Below, piece after piece: positions 1 through 12,411 of a stretch of 64,000 nt of DNA. The stretch is from Pseudobythopirellula maris (GTDB lineage Bacteria > Planctomycetota > Planctomycetia > Pirellulales > Lacipirellulaceae): positions 186,001 to 250,000 of the forward strand of contig NZ_SJPQ01000004.1 of NCBI RefSeq assembly GCF_007859945.1. Direction: 5' to 3'. A program made the translations under genes and the position numbers. Every line of letters starts with the position of its first letter. Position 1 is the stretch's first letter. A model generated the notes under the pieces. It was given only the letters and a program-made list of their open reading frames with translations. It ran no database searches and was not told where the DNA came from.

Positions 1-19
1 GGTTGGGAGGGGCTTAGGG

Positions 20-50
20 AGCTGACAGCTGAACGCTGACAGCTGACCGC
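20..50. repeat. AGCTGA-type short repeat cluster
   Basis: The stretch consists of iterated AGCTGACAGCTGA-like units (AGCTGACAGCTGA, then CGCTGACAGCTGA, then CCGCT). It lies just beyond the 3' end of zwf. The same 12-mer GCTGACAGCTGA occurs inverted in the exbB-exbD spacer near 23176, so this is a dispersed intergenic repeat family and not a local accident. Function unknown. Confidence 0.6.
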
Positions 51-56
51 TTCTCA

Positions 57-1511
57 TCACTTAATCACCGGGCAGATATCAAACCACTGCCGGCCTTCTT
101 GGTACATCCACTCGGTGCTCTCTTCCGGACCCCAGAAGCCGGGGTCGTACATGTAGAGCGTCGGGCGGTCGCGTTCGGCCCAGGCATGAAGGATCGGGTC
201 GCAGATCGCCCAGGCGGCCTCGACCTCGTCGGCGCGTGCGAACAGGCTCGCGTCGCCCTCGAGCGCGTCGAGCAGCAGCCGTTCGTACGCCTCGGGCATC
301 GTGCCGCGAAACTCGCGCTGGTAGTTGAAGTCGAGGTCGGTCTGACGCATCTTCATGCCCTGGTCGGGCACTTTGGTCTCGAAGTGCATCTGGATCCCCT
401 CGTTCGGCTGCACCTGGATCACGAGCCGGTTCGCCTCGGACACGCTGCGCGGGCCGTCGTCGAACAGCATGTGCGGCGGCTCGCGGAACTGGATCACGAT
501 CTGCGTCGTGCGGCAGCTCATCGCCTTGCCGCTCCTGAGGTAGAACGGCACGCCCTGCCAACGCCAGTTGTCGATCGACAGCTTCATCGCGGCGAACGTC
601 GCCGTGCGGCTGCGGGCGTCGACCCCTTCCTCCGCGGTGTAGCCGCGGTACTGGCCGCGCATCGTGCTGGTCTTCACCTCGTCGGCCGACATCGTGCGGA
701 CCGCCTGCAGCACTTTCACCTTCTCGTCGCGCACCGGGTCGGCGGCGTAGCGGATGGGGGCCTCCATCGCCGTGATCATCAGCAGCTGCAAGATGTGGTT
801 CTGGAACATGTCGCGCACCACGCCGGCCGAGTCGTAGTAGCCGGCCCGCTTGCCGACCTCCACCTCCTCGGCCACGGTGATCTGCACGTGGTCGATGTAG
901 TTGCGGTTCCAGACCGGCTCGAAGATGGTGTTGGCGAACCGCAGCACCATCAGGTTCTGCACCGTCTCTTTGCCGAGGTAGTGGTCGATGCGGTAGACCT
1001 GGTGCTCGTCGAACGCGCAGTGGACGGTCTTGTTCAGCTCGCGGGCCGAGGCGCCGTCGGTGCCGAACGGCTTCTCGATCACGACGCGGCGCTCGCCGTT
1101 CGTCTCGTCGGCCAAGCCCGCCTTGCCCAACCGCTCGCACGCCTGCCCGTAGAACCGCGGCGCGGTCGACAGGTAATAGACGCGCGTCGAAGGCTCGCCC
1201 CCTTCGAGCTCGTCGAGGAAAGCGGCGAGCTTCGCGAAATCCTCGTCCTGGCCGATGTCGCCCGGCTGGTAGTAGATGCTCTGCGAGAACTCTTCCCAGA
1301 GGGCGGCGTCGAACAGGTCGCCGGTAAACTTTGCGGTGGTCTCGGTGAGCTCCTTGCGCCAATCCTCGTGCGAGAAGGGCGTGCGGCTCACGCCGACGAT
1401 CTTGGCGTCCTCCGGCAGCCGCCCCTTGCGCCGCAGGTTGTAGAGCGCGGGGATCAGCTTGCGGCTGGTGAGGTCGCCGGAGGCGCCGAAGATGACAAAC
1501 GTGTGGGGCAT
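57..1511 (-). CDS. zwf: Glucose-6-phosphate 1-dehydrogenase
   Basis: Oxidises glucose-6-phosphate to 6-phosphogluconolactone with NADP+, the entry step of the cytosolic oxidative pentose phosphate pathway. The 484-residue length is normal for the family. The N-terminal dinucleotide-binding motif GASGDL lies at residues 9-14, and the substrate/active-site signature RIDHYLGKE lies near residues 174-182. The start is the ATG giving MPHTFVIFGASGDL, which places the Rossmann motif at the usual distance. It lies 94 nt downstream of gnd on the same strand, with a repeat hairpin in the spacer, so the two may be one transcript. No 6-phosphogluconolactonase gene lies between them. Confidence 0.97.
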   Translation of the reverse strand: MPHTFVIFGASGDLTSRKLIPALYNLRRKGRLPEDAKIVGVSRTPFSHEDWRKELTETTAKFTGDLFDAALWEEFSQSIYYQPGDIGQDEDFAKLAAFLDELEGGEPSTRVYYLSTAPRFYGQACERLGKAGLADETNGERRVVIEKPFGTDGASARELNKTVHCAFDEHQVYRIDHYLGKETVQNLMVLRFANTIFEPVWNRNYIDHVQITVAEEVEVGKRAGYYDSAGVVRDMFQNHILQLLMITAMEAPIRYAADPVRDEKVKVLQAVRTMSADEVKTSTMRGQYRGYTAEEGVDARSRTATFAAMKLSIDNWRWQGVPFYLRSGKAMSCRTTQIVIQFREPPHMLFDDGPRSVSEANRLVIQVQPNEGIQMHFETKVPDQGMKMRQTDLDFNYQREFRGTMPEAYERLLLDALEGDASLFARADEVEAAWAICDPILHAWAERDRPTLYMYDPGFWGPEESTEWMYQEGRQWFDICPVIK

Positions 1512-1520
1512 GGGGGATTA

Positions 1521-1593
1521 ACCACAGAGAGCACAGAGGACACAGAGAAAAACACAGAGAGCACTCTCCGTGCTCTCTGTGTTCTCTGTGGTG
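1521..1593. repeat. CACAGAG-type repeat forming a long hairpin between gnd and zwf
   Basis: The gnd-zwf spacer is filled with ACCACAGAG/CACAGAGAGCAC units on both strands. A perfect 14-bp stem pairs 1551-1564 with 1570-1583 around the 5-nt loop TCTCC. An outer ACCACAGAG at 1521-1529 matches CTCTGTGGT at 1584-1592. Similar CACAGAG-rich intergenic repeats are, as far as I recall, widespread in environmental bacteria including planctomycetes. Here it could modulate readthrough from gnd into zwf; there is no clear T-tract, so it is not called a terminator. Confidence 0.75.
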
Positions 1594-1605
1594 AACTACT
1601 AAGCC

Positions 1606-3048
1606 TCACGAAGGGTCCTTACGCAGATCAAGCCACTCCGTGTGGAACATCTCCCCACGCGGCTTGTCGACGCGCTCGTAGGTGTGGGCGCCGAAGTAGT
1701 CGCGTTGGGCTTGCAGCAGGTTGGCCGGCACGGTCTCGCGGCGGAAGCCGTCGTAGTACGCCAGCGCGGTGTAGAACGCCGGGGTCGGGATGCCCAAGAG
1801 CGCGGCCTGCGACACCACGTGCCGCCAGGCGTCTTGCGCCTTGTCGACCGCCTCGCCGAAGTACGGCGCCAACAGCAGGTTTTCGAGCTTCGGGTTGGCG
1901 TCGAACGCCTCTTTGATGCGGTCGAGGAACACCGCCCGGATGATGCAGCCGCCACGCCACAGCATCGCGCAGTCGCCGTAGTTAAGCGGCCAATCGTGCT
2001 CGGCCGCGGCCGCTTGCAGCTGCACAAAGCCCTGGGCGTAGCTGACGATCTTCGAGGCGTAGAGCGCCTGGCGGACCTGCTCGATGAATTCCTTCTTGTC
2101 GCCCGAGTAGGCGGGGCTTGGCCCCTTGAGCACCTTGCTCGCCTTCACTCGCTCTTCCTTGCGCGACGACAGGCCGCGGGCGTAAACGGCCTCGGTCACT
2201 AGCGTGCTGGGGACGCCCAAGTCTAAGGCCAGCTGGCTCATCCACTTGCCGGTGCCCTTGGCGCCGGCGCGGTCGAGCACCTTGTCGACCATGTACGAGC
2301 CGTCTTCGTCTTTGACGCTGAAGATGTCGCGCGTGATCTCGATCAGGTAGCTGTCGAGCTCGCCGGTGTTCCACTCGGCGAAGACGTCGTACAGCTCGTC
2401 GTTCGAGAGCCCCAGGCCCTCTTTGAGCATGGCGTACGCCTCGCAGATCAGCTGCATGTCGCCGTACTCGATGCCGTTGTGCACCATCTTGACGTAGTGC
2501 CCGGCGCCGCGGGGGCCGACCCACTCGCAGCAGGGGATGTCGTTGTTCGGTCCGACCTTGGCGGCGATCGCCTGGAAGATCGGCTTGAGGATCGGCCAGC
2601 TGTCGGGCGAGCCGCCCGGCATGAGGCTGGGGCCCAGCAGGGCGCCTTCTTCACCGCCGGAGACGCCGGTGCCAGAGTAGAGGAAGCCCGCCTCCTCGAC
2701 TTCCTTGGTGCGCCGCTCGGTGTCGGCGTAGTAGGTGTTGCCGCCGTCGATGATGATGTCGCCCGGCGACAGCAGCGGCTTGAGCGAGTCGATCACGGCG
2801 TCCACGGCCGGTCCCGCCTTGACCATGATCATGATCTTGCGCGGCGTGGCGCACGATTCGACGAGTTTCTCGAGCGTCTCGCAGCCGACGAACGCCTTGC
2901 CCTTGGCCCGGCCGTTGATGAAATCCTCCATCACGCTGGTCGTGCGGTTGTAGACCGCCACCTTGTTGCCGCGGCTCTCGACGTTCAGGGCCAGGTTTTC
3001 GCCCATGACGGCGAGGCCGATGAGGCCAAAATCGCAGGAATCAGCCAC
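1606..3048 (-). CDS. gnd: 6-phosphogluconate dehydrogenase, decarboxylating
   Basis: Converts 6-phosphogluconate to ribulose-5-phosphate with NADP+ and CO2 release, the third step of the oxidative pentose phosphate pathway. It has 480 residues, the usual length of the long, homodimeric form. The N-terminal NADP-binding segment GLIGLAVMGENLALN covers about residues 8-22. The catalytic segment GAGHYVKMVHNGIEY, containing the active Lys and the HNG motif, lies near residues 180-195. The gene stands upstream of zwf on the same strand and is divergent from the PEP-CTERM gene at 3300. A GGGGGG-rich stretch upstream of the ATG is compatible with a ribosome binding site. Confidence is high from the motifs and full length. 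Confidence 0.97.
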   Translation of the reverse strand: MADSCDFGLIGLAVMGENLALNVESRGNKVAVYNRTTSVMEDFINGRAKGKAFVGCETLEKLVESCATPRKIMIMVKAGPAVDAVIDSLKPLLSPGDIIIDGGNTYYADTERRTKEVEEAGFLYSGTGVSGGEEGALLGPSLMPGGSPDSWPILKPIFQAIAAKVGPNNDIPCCEWVGPRGAGHYVKMVHNGIEYGDMQLICEAYAMLKEGLGLSNDELYDVFAEWNTGELDSYLIEITRDIFSVKDEDGSYMVDKVLDRAGAKGTGKWMSQLALDLGVPSTLVTEAVYARGLSSRKEERVKASKVLKGPSPAYSGDKKEFIEQVRQALYASKIVSYAQGFVQLQAAAAEHDWPLNYGDCAMLWRGGCIIRAVFLDRIKEAFDANPKLENLLLAPYFGEAVDKAQDAWRHVVSQAALLGIPTPAFYTALAYYDGFRRETVPANLLQAQRDYFGAHTYERVDKPRGEMFHTEWLDLRKDPS

Positions 3049-3299
3049 GGTGGGGGGGTCCTTTCGGAGCGTGGGGGGGAATCGCGTTAAGTCGTCTGTA
3101 GGGCTGATGATCGGTCTCTAGCGCCCTACGGTCAATACAGCGCGAGAGAGCGGGCCTCGGCTTTCGAGGCGGAATCACCCGTCAAAAGTGATAGCCCGCA
3201 CAAGATGTGGGAATAAGTAGGCCGCGGCAAAGCGAACCGTGTAGCCTACCGCAATATCGGCTAAAACCCGTTTTCCTCCGACTTCGAACTGAGGTGCTT

Positions 3300-4079
3300 A
3301 TGGCAGTCGCAACCTGCGGGGGATCACGATTCCTACCACCCATCTCCGCTCTAGGCCTGGCCGTGCTGAGTCTGGCCGGATTAGGGGTGGCGCCGACGGA
3401 GGGCCGCGCCTTCGTCACAAACATCTCCCAGACGGCCGAGGTCCGACTTGACGTCTTGGGCCAGCAGCCCCAAACGCTCAGTGACAACGGCTACGAGCCG
3501 AGAGACACGCTCCCCTCGAGCTTGATTGGAGCGGAGGTGCTCCAGCATAATTTTCTTGATCAGGCGCGGGCGACCACCTCCGTTGCCCCTTACGTTGCGA
3601 CGATTAGCGAGCATTCGTCTTTCGGAGCCTTGGTGGCGGTGAACAGCTACGCGAGTATCGATCCCGGAGATGAAATCTCCAGCACCGCAACTTACGAGTA
3701 CTCGTTCGAGCTCACGAGGCAGGCGACCTTTGTCGTAGCCCACTATCGGTCTTCTAGCCTTGAAATGGCTTTAGAGTTGGTCGGACCAACAACTCCCGAC
3801 CTCAGCAACCTCGGCCAGCAAGGACATGCCTCCGGTCGATTGCTAGTGGGAGAGTACTCGCTGAGGGCCACCGCCACAGCCCAGCCCGATCCCGACTTCT
3901 ATCTCGAACCTGGCTACGATCCGGGCACTCGGGCGAGTGAGTCCGCATGGCAGGTTTTTCTCTTTTCAATCATCGCCCCCGTCCCCGAGCCTGCCAGCGG
4001 CGCCTTGTTGCTAGGCGCGATCATGTTCGGAGCAGGGCTGCGAAGGCGAGGGTTGACCGCGGCGTCAGCGGCCCTTTGA
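3300..4079 (+). CDS. PEP-CTERM sorting domain-containing exported protein
   Basis: A 259-aa protein starting at the ATG that opens a clear signal peptide (MAVATCGG, then a hydrophobic run ISALGLAVLSLAGLG, cut near GRA). An upstream in-frame ATG at 3207 would put 31 charged residues before the signal, so it is rejected. The C-terminus has the PEP-CTERM layout: VPEPASG, a hydrophobic helix (ALLLGAIMFGAGL), then a basic RRR cluster, as recognised by exosortase systems. The body is Ser/Thr-rich and beta-prone without a named domain. Probably an extracellular or envelope protein of unknown function. Confidence 0.8.
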   Translation: MAVATCGGSRFLPPISALGLAVLSLAGLGVAPTEGRAFVTNISQTAEVRLDVLGQQPQTLSDNGYEPRDTLPSSLIGAEVLQHNFLDQARATTSVAPYVATISEHSSFGALVAVNSYASIDPGDEISSTATYEYSFELTRQATFVVAHYRSSSLEMALELVGPTTPDLSNLGQQGHASGRLLVGEYSLRATATAQPDPDFYLEPGYDPGTRASESAWQVFLFSIIAPVPEPASGALLLGAIMFGAGLRRRGLTAASAAL

Positions 4080-4157
4080 CGGTCCGCCCGAGCGGGTATA
4101 TCCTGCGGTTTTCACCGTCTTACAGCCCGCTTCCTCCGTCTCGACGCAAGCCGCCTG

Positions 4158-5258
4158 ATGCCCGCTCTCAACGTCCCCACGGCCGACCCCTCGAACGACA
4201 ACCAGCTCGATTTCCTCTCGCTCGGCTCGCTCGTGACGCGGCTCGATCCGGGGATCCAGCCGTTCCGCCGCGCCCGCTCGCTCGACATCCACGTCTCCGG
4301 CGGCGAGTACAACGTGTCGGCCAACCTGGCGAGCTGCTTCGGCCAGCGCACGGGCGTCGCCACGGCGATGGTCGACTACGGCATGGGCGAGCTGGTGCAG
4401 GGCCGCGTGCGGGAGATGGGCGTTCGGCCCTTCTACAAGCACTTTGAGCACGACGGCGTACGCGGCCCGAACATCGCCACGGTCTACAGCGACCGCGGCC
4501 TCGGCGTGCGGGCCCCGGTGGTCTTCTACAACCGCGCCAACGAAGCGGGCGCGATGCTGGGGCCGGGCGACTTCGACTGGAAGAAGATCTTCAGCGAAAC
4601 GAAGACTCGCTGGTTCCACTCGGGCGGCATCTACGCCGCTCTGGGCGCCAACACCTCCGACCTGATCATCGAGGGCATGAAGGCGGCCGGCGCCGCGGGC
4701 GCGATCCGCTCGTTCGACCTCAACTACCGCGCCAAGCTCTGGAAGACCCTCGAGGGGGGCGAGAAGCACGGCATCGAGCAGAACCGCAAGATCGCCGCCG
4801 AGCTCGACGTGCTGATCGGCAACGAGGAAGACCTGCAGTTGGGCCTCGGCTACGAGGGCCAGGACGTCCACGCCAAGTCGAAGCTCGACCCCGAGGCGTT
4901 CTTCGCGATGATCGAACGCGTGAAGGCCGATTTTCCTAATATCAAAGCCGTGGCCACGACATTGCGTGAAGTCGAGTCCACGAACCGCCACAACTGGGCC
5001 GCCGTGCTGTGGGTCGAGGGCGAGCGGTTCGTCAGCCCCACGATGAAGCTCGACGTGGTGGACCGCATCGGCGGCGGCGACGGCTTCGCCTCGGGCGTGA
5101 TCTACGGCCTGCTCAACGGCGAGAAGCCTGAGCAGGCGCTCCGCTTGGGCTGGGCCCACGGCGCGTTGCTCACGACGTTCCCGGGCGACGTGTCGATCGC
5201 GCGGCTCGACGAGGTCGAGCAACTCGCCAAGGGCGGCACGGCGCGTGTGCAGCGCTGA
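4158..5258 (+). CDS. PfkB-family sugar kinase, probable 2-keto-3-deoxygluconate kinase
   Basis: A 366-aa cytosolic ribokinase-family kinase. Residues around 46-52 (VSGGEYNVSANLA) form the N-terminal substrate-binding GG signature. The C-terminal PfkB signature near residue 297 reads VDRIGGGDGFASG; in the family the Asp of the GxGD element is the catalytic base, and the usual GAGD is here GGGD. The region YNRANEAGAML resembles 2-dehydro-3-deoxygluconate kinases, so KDG kinase is the best guess, but fructokinase or another aldose kinase cannot be excluded. It starts 78 nt after the PEP-CTERM gene and is followed 45 nt later by a small gene, probably in the same transcript. Confidence 0.85.
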   Translation: MPALNVPTADPSNDNQLDFLSLGSLVTRLDPGIQPFRRARSLDIHVSGGEYNVSANLASCFGQRTGVATAMVDYGMGELVQGRVREMGVRPFYKHFEHDGVRGPNIATVYSDRGLGVRAPVVFYNRANEAGAMLGPGDFDWKKIFSETKTRWFHSGGIYAALGANTSDLIIEGMKAAGAAGAIRSFDLNYRAKLWKTLEGGEKHGIEQNRKIAAELDVLIGNEEDLQLGLGYEGQDVHAKSKLDPEAFFAMIERVKADFPNIKAVATTLREVESTNRHNWAAVLWVEGERFVSPTMKLDVVDRIGGGDGFASGVIYGLLNGEKPEQALRLGWAHGALLTTFPGDVSIARLDEVEQLAKGGTARVQR

Positions 5259-5303
5259 CCGCCACTGGATGTTGCGACTCTCGAGCGACGAGGGAGGCGA
5301 ACG

Positions 5304-5570
5304 ATGCCAGACGCCGATGTCACCCAGCTCTACGTGGTGCGCGTGGATGGCGCCGCCCGGCTGAGCAAGCTGCGCAGCAGCCGCACGCACGACGCCATGG
5401 AGTTGGCCGAAGGCTTTTTCCTGGTGCGCTCTACGGACACGCAGTCGCGTCTGTACCACGACCTGAAACGACTCGTTCAACCCGAGTCGCTGTTCGTGGG
5501 CAAGCTCGACGAGCGCCCGAAGTTCAAGGGCGTCGCCGCGGGTTCGCTCAAATGGCTCCGCGACGGTTGA
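5304..5570 (+). CDS. Small conserved-looking hypothetical protein
   Basis: An 88-aa soluble protein with no signal peptide or membrane segment. It starts at an ATG preceded by GGGAGG about 8 nt upstream, a good ribosome binding site. The sequence has an internal segment ELAEGFFLVRST and a C-terminal KLDERPKFKGVAAGSLKWL, and it carries no motif I recognise. It follows the sugar kinase by 45 nt on the same strand, which suggests co-transcription. Function unknown. Confidence 0.65.
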   Translation: MPDADVTQLYVVRVDGAARLSKLRSSRTHDAMELAEGFFLVRSTDTQSRLYHDLKRLVQPESLFVGKLDERPKFKGVAAGSLKWLRDG

Positions 5571-5603
5571 CGCCAGCCCGAGCGAGCTCGCCAGTCGTGC
5601 CGG

Positions 5604-6953
5604 CTAGGGGGCCAGACGCACCTCGACCTCGTCGATCGCTTCGAGCGGCGCCATGTACTTCTCATAGCCCGCCGTGCTTTGTTTTTCGCCGCCGCTGGAG
5701 CCACTGCCCCCGTGGCTCCGACCGATCGCAGAGTTATCGCCGATCGGACTCATCTCGATTCTTGCCGCGACCCCGCGCGTCCAGTAGGCGAGAGTCGTCA
5801 CACGGTCGCGATCGTCCGGCTCGCCGTTTCGGGCTAGCACGGCGGCGCTGCGGCCGACGTTGGACGCCGCGCCGTTTGCCCAAGAGCCGCGCCGCACAGA
5901 CAGCCTCACATCCAACGGCGCGAAGTCGGGCAGCATGGCGTCGAACTCCTCGCCGCCGATCGCCGCCCTAGCGACCGGGGGCGGCGCAAAGGGCCGCCCG
6001 CTTGCGGCCGGGAGCGGCACGTCGGCGAAAAAGAACTTGGTCGGCTCGGCATACGGACGGATGACGAAGTGGTCGATCTCGTCGGGCGACAGATCGATGA
6101 GTAAAGTTCGTTGCCCCCCTTCGAGCCTTTCGCCCATCCAGCCCGGCTCCGTTTCTTCACCATCGGCTCCTACCACGAGGATCGACCACGCGCCCGAGGA
6201 GGAAGGCGAAGTGTGGGCGCCGCTCAACTCATACAAGAAGGTGACGCCGCGGTGATCGAAGTCGGCGTGAAAGCCTTTCTTGGGGCGCCAGTTCCATTTG
6301 CCCTCGCGCCGGTCGATCAGGCGCATCCGTAGGCCCCCGCTGTGGACCCCGGCCCCGACGGTCGGATCGAGCGTGAAAGTCGGGCTGTCCGGCGGCCGGC
6401 TCTTGATGTCGAGCCACACGTCGACCGACTCGGGCAACTCTTCGCCCAGACCAAACAGCCGCACCACGTGGTTTTTTGTCACCCGACCCGGCGGGTAGTG
6501 GCGATACCCGAGCGGCGCCCGGTCCTCGCTCAAGATCCGGTGCGTCTGGTGGTCAAAGACGCGCAAGCGTCGCACCTCGAAATCGCCGGGAACGCAGGTC
6601 AGCTCCACCTGGGCCACATCGAGCCACGGCGCCGCGGCGAGGCAATCGGCAGAGAGGCTCGGCTTGAACGTTGCGGGCGCGTTCTCGGCGGCCCGAACCG
6701 TGCCGTCGCGGTCGTTGCGGACCATCGGTCCGATACGGATCGTGTTGCCCGGCGCGCGGTAGCCCGGGGCGTAGTAACTGGCTGCGTAGGTGCTGTCCGC
6801 CCTCTCGTAGAGTGGCATGCGGCTCTTCACGGTCGCCGCCCACCACCAGCCGAACGCACCGCAAAGCAACGCCACGACCGTGGAGAGGAGCAGCAGCGAT
6901 CGCAGCGAGAATCGCAAACGCCGCGGGCGGGGGGCTGGAGCGGGGTCCTGCAT
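5604..6953 (-). CDS. Membrane-anchored hypothetical protein
   Basis: A 449-aa protein with a basic, proline-rich cytoplasmic start (MQDPAPAPRPRRLRFSLRS) followed by one transmembrane helix (LLLLSTVVALLCGAFGWWW, about residues 20-38) and a large exported domain. The RFSLRSLLLLSTVVALL start is a pattern I know from many planctomycete membrane proteins of unknown function. The exported part is beta-prone and has no recognised enzyme motif. It is convergent with the small gene ending at 5570 and divergent from the PEP-CTERM gene at 7297. Confidence 0.7.
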   Translation of the reverse strand: MQDPAPAPRPRRLRFSLRSLLLLSTVVALLCGAFGWWWAATVKSRMPLYERADSTYAASYYAPGYRAPGNTIRIGPMVRNDRDGTVRAAENAPATFKPSLSADCLAAAPWLDVAQVELTCVPGDFEVRRLRVFDHQTHRILSEDRAPLGYRHYPPGRVTKNHVVRLFGLGEELPESVDVWLDIKSRPPDSPTFTLDPTVGAGVHSGGLRMRLIDRREGKWNWRPKKGFHADFDHRGVTFLYELSGAHTSPSSSGAWSILVVGADGEETEPGWMGERLEGGQRTLLIDLSPDEIDHFVIRPYAEPTKFFFADVPLPAASGRPFAPPPVARAAIGGEEFDAMLPDFAPLDVRLSVRRGSWANGAASNVGRSAAVLARNGEPDDRDRVTTLAYWTRGVAARIEMSPIGDNSAIGRSHGGSGSSGGEKQSTAGYEKYMAPLEAIDEVEVRLAP

Positions 6954-7296
6954 CGCGGCTCGATCGGAAGTGGGAAAAAGTTGCTTATTGCGGCGTGCGG
7001 CCTCTCATGCTGCCCGATCGGTTGCGGTTTGTCGAACCTTCGGGGTAGTGATTACGATAGCCCGACCTTGTTTTGCGCAGCGCCCCTCTGGCCGATGGCC
7101 CTTATTTTACGACCCCCTCAAATGGCGCCTCGCTTGTGAGCTAAAGACCCCGAGGACCCACTAGAAACGCTGTGAAATAAGGGCCAATTTGTTTGACCCG
7201 CCAGTCTGGGCCGATTAAGTTGTTAGCCGGACCACCGGCGGTCTCATTGGCCGCATCGGGCCGACTCTCCCGCACTGCTACAACGACGAGCTCACC
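6954..7296. other. Divergent intergenic region with an 11-bp inverted repeat
   Basis: No gene is seen in these 343 bases between divergent genes. They contain a perfect 11-bp inverted repeat, GGCCCTTATTT at 7097-7107 and its complement at 7175-7185, separated by 67 nt. Promoters for both flanking genes must lie here, but I cannot place them confidently. Confidence 0.6.
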
Positions 7297-8040
7297 ATGC
7301 CTTGCCTGCCTGCACTCTTCCGGTGTTACGGGTTTGCCGCTGCGATCGTGGCGTTGTTGGCCATGGGGCCGGCGTCGTGTCTCGCTTCGATCCAAACGTA
7401 CATCGACGCAAGCGCTTTCGACGCCGCGGCCCAGGGGCTGCTGTACGGCATGGAGGATTTCGAGAACAACTCGCTCGGCGTTACGGGCGCTGTCCTTATG
7501 GATGGCCCGCTGAGCCCCTCGAGCACCGAGAGCCCATTCGGCGGCGGCATCGGTGTGCCGGTGGCGATTCAAGACAACCAGGGCGGCGCTGGAGCGGCGA
7601 CCCCCGATCCCTCGCCTGCGGCTGGGCTGGCGGTGCTTAAAAACTTTGCTTGGGTCACATCGACCGCCGTGCTTTTTAATAGCAATAGCTCAAACTACAG
7701 CCTCGATCTGATTTTCGAGCCTTCCTCGCTCGTTCTCAGCGTTGGCTTCGACACCATCGTCAACGCGTCGGCGGACTTGGTGACCGTAACCGTGTTCGAT
7801 ACCTCGAACGCCGTGTTGGGGAGCTACACCGGGGTCGACGCCGCGGGCAACGGAACGGAGTTCTTCGGCGTCGTAGTCGGCGGCGGCGATTACATCGGCA
7901 GGATCAACATTGCCAGAGAGGGAGGCGGCATCGCCGGCGTGGACGATCTGTCTGTTTACGGCGCCACGCCCGAGCCGGCGGCGATCCTCGTCTGGGCGGG
8001 CATGATGGGCGTGGTCGCCTCGCTCCGCCGCGGGCGCTGA
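7297..8040 (+). CDS. PEP-CTERM sorting domain-containing exported protein
   Basis: A 247-aa exported protein. The signal peptide is at residues 1-30 (CYGFAAAIVALLAMGPASCLA). The body includes a jelly-roll-like C-terminal half (FEPSSLVLSVGFDTI, DLVTVTVFDTSNAVLGSYTG) typical of planctomycete extracellular PEP-CTERM proteins. The tail ATPEPAAILVWAGMMGVVASLRRGR has the PEP motif, a hydrophobic helix and a basic end. Starting at this ATG gives a normal signal peptide. Ligand and role unknown. Confidence 0.8.
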   Translation: MPCLPALFRCYGFAAAIVALLAMGPASCLASIQTYIDASAFDAAAQGLLYGMEDFENNSLGVTGAVLMDGPLSPSSTESPFGGGIGVPVAIQDNQGGAGAATPDPSPAAGLAVLKNFAWVTSTAVLFNSNSSNYSLDLIFEPSSLVLSVGFDTIVNASADLVTVTVFDTSNAVLGSYTGVDAAGNGTEFFGVVVGGGDYIGRINIAREGGGIAGVDDLSVYGATPEPAAILVWAGMMGVVASLRRGR

Positions 8041-8251
8041 GCGACCTTTTGCCGCTTAGCCGGGTTCTTATCGGCCCATCCCCTCTCTTGTATTTCGTCC
8101 GAAGCGCCGCTTGCCGGTCTCTTCGTTGAAGCGGTAGCCGCCTAGGCCTGAACCGCATTTCTGGCGATACTGTCTTCCCCAGGGGTCGCTGCGCGTGCGG
8201 CGTACTCCTGCGACGACTCGCCCGTATCCCGCCGACACCGCCCGCAGGCCC

Positions 8252-12010
<3,759 letters not shown>

Positions 12011-12154
12011 GTCCTGGCGCTTGGGACGCCGCAGGCTTTTGCCCTGGGGGCCTCTGCGGTAGAATCCCAACTCGCCCGAGCGAGGGCCGATCGCGTGATC
12101 GGCCGTTCCAGGGGGCTTCGACGAACAGAAAACTCGTCCCGGCTAGGGGCGTTC

Positions 12155-12227
12155 GAGCCCGTAGCTCAGTTGGTAGAGCATCGGACTTTTAATCCGTGGG
12201 TCGCGCGTTCGAGTCGCGCCGGGCTCA
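12155..12227 (+). tRNA. tRNA-Lys (anticodon TTT)
   Basis: A full cloverleaf of 73 nt can be folded by hand. The acceptor arm pairs GAGCCCG with CGGGCTC, the D-arm is GCTC/GAGC, the anticodon stem TCGGA/TCCGT carries the loop CTTTTAA (anticodon TTT, Lys), and the T-arm GCGCG/CGCGC surrounds TTCGAGT. The discriminator is A; CCA is not encoded. Confidence 0.97.
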
Positions 12228-12228
12228 T

Positions 12229-12276
12229 TCTGTTTGCCTTTCTCTCTGTTTGCCTTTCTCTCTGTTTGCCTTTCTC
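12229..12276. repeat. Three perfect 16-bp tandem repeats directly after tRNA-Lys
   Basis: The unit TCTGTTTGCCTTTCTC occurs three times without mismatch, starting 2 nt after the tRNA discriminator base. Each unit is pyrimidine-rich. It could act in tRNA 3'-end processing or termination, or be a slippage-prone minisatellite. Confidence 0.9.
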
Positions 12277-12411
12277 TAGGCCCGCCCCTCGAAACACGGG
12301 TGGCGCCAGCACTCGGCCGGCGGGGCGTAAGCCCCCGGTGGCAGCAAAGCCCCTCAGCGGAAAGCCCCGCAAAGGGATTTGCCCCACGCCGGGACCACGG
12401 CTTCAAGCGTC

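Noticed and set aside
8041-8251. Possible cobalamin or SAM riboswitch before metH
   Set aside because: No B12-box-like or SAM-type conserved core could be found by eye in the 210-nt leader.
12229-12276. CRISPR-like array
   Set aside because: The 16-bp units are directly abutting, with no spacers; no cas genes are in the window.
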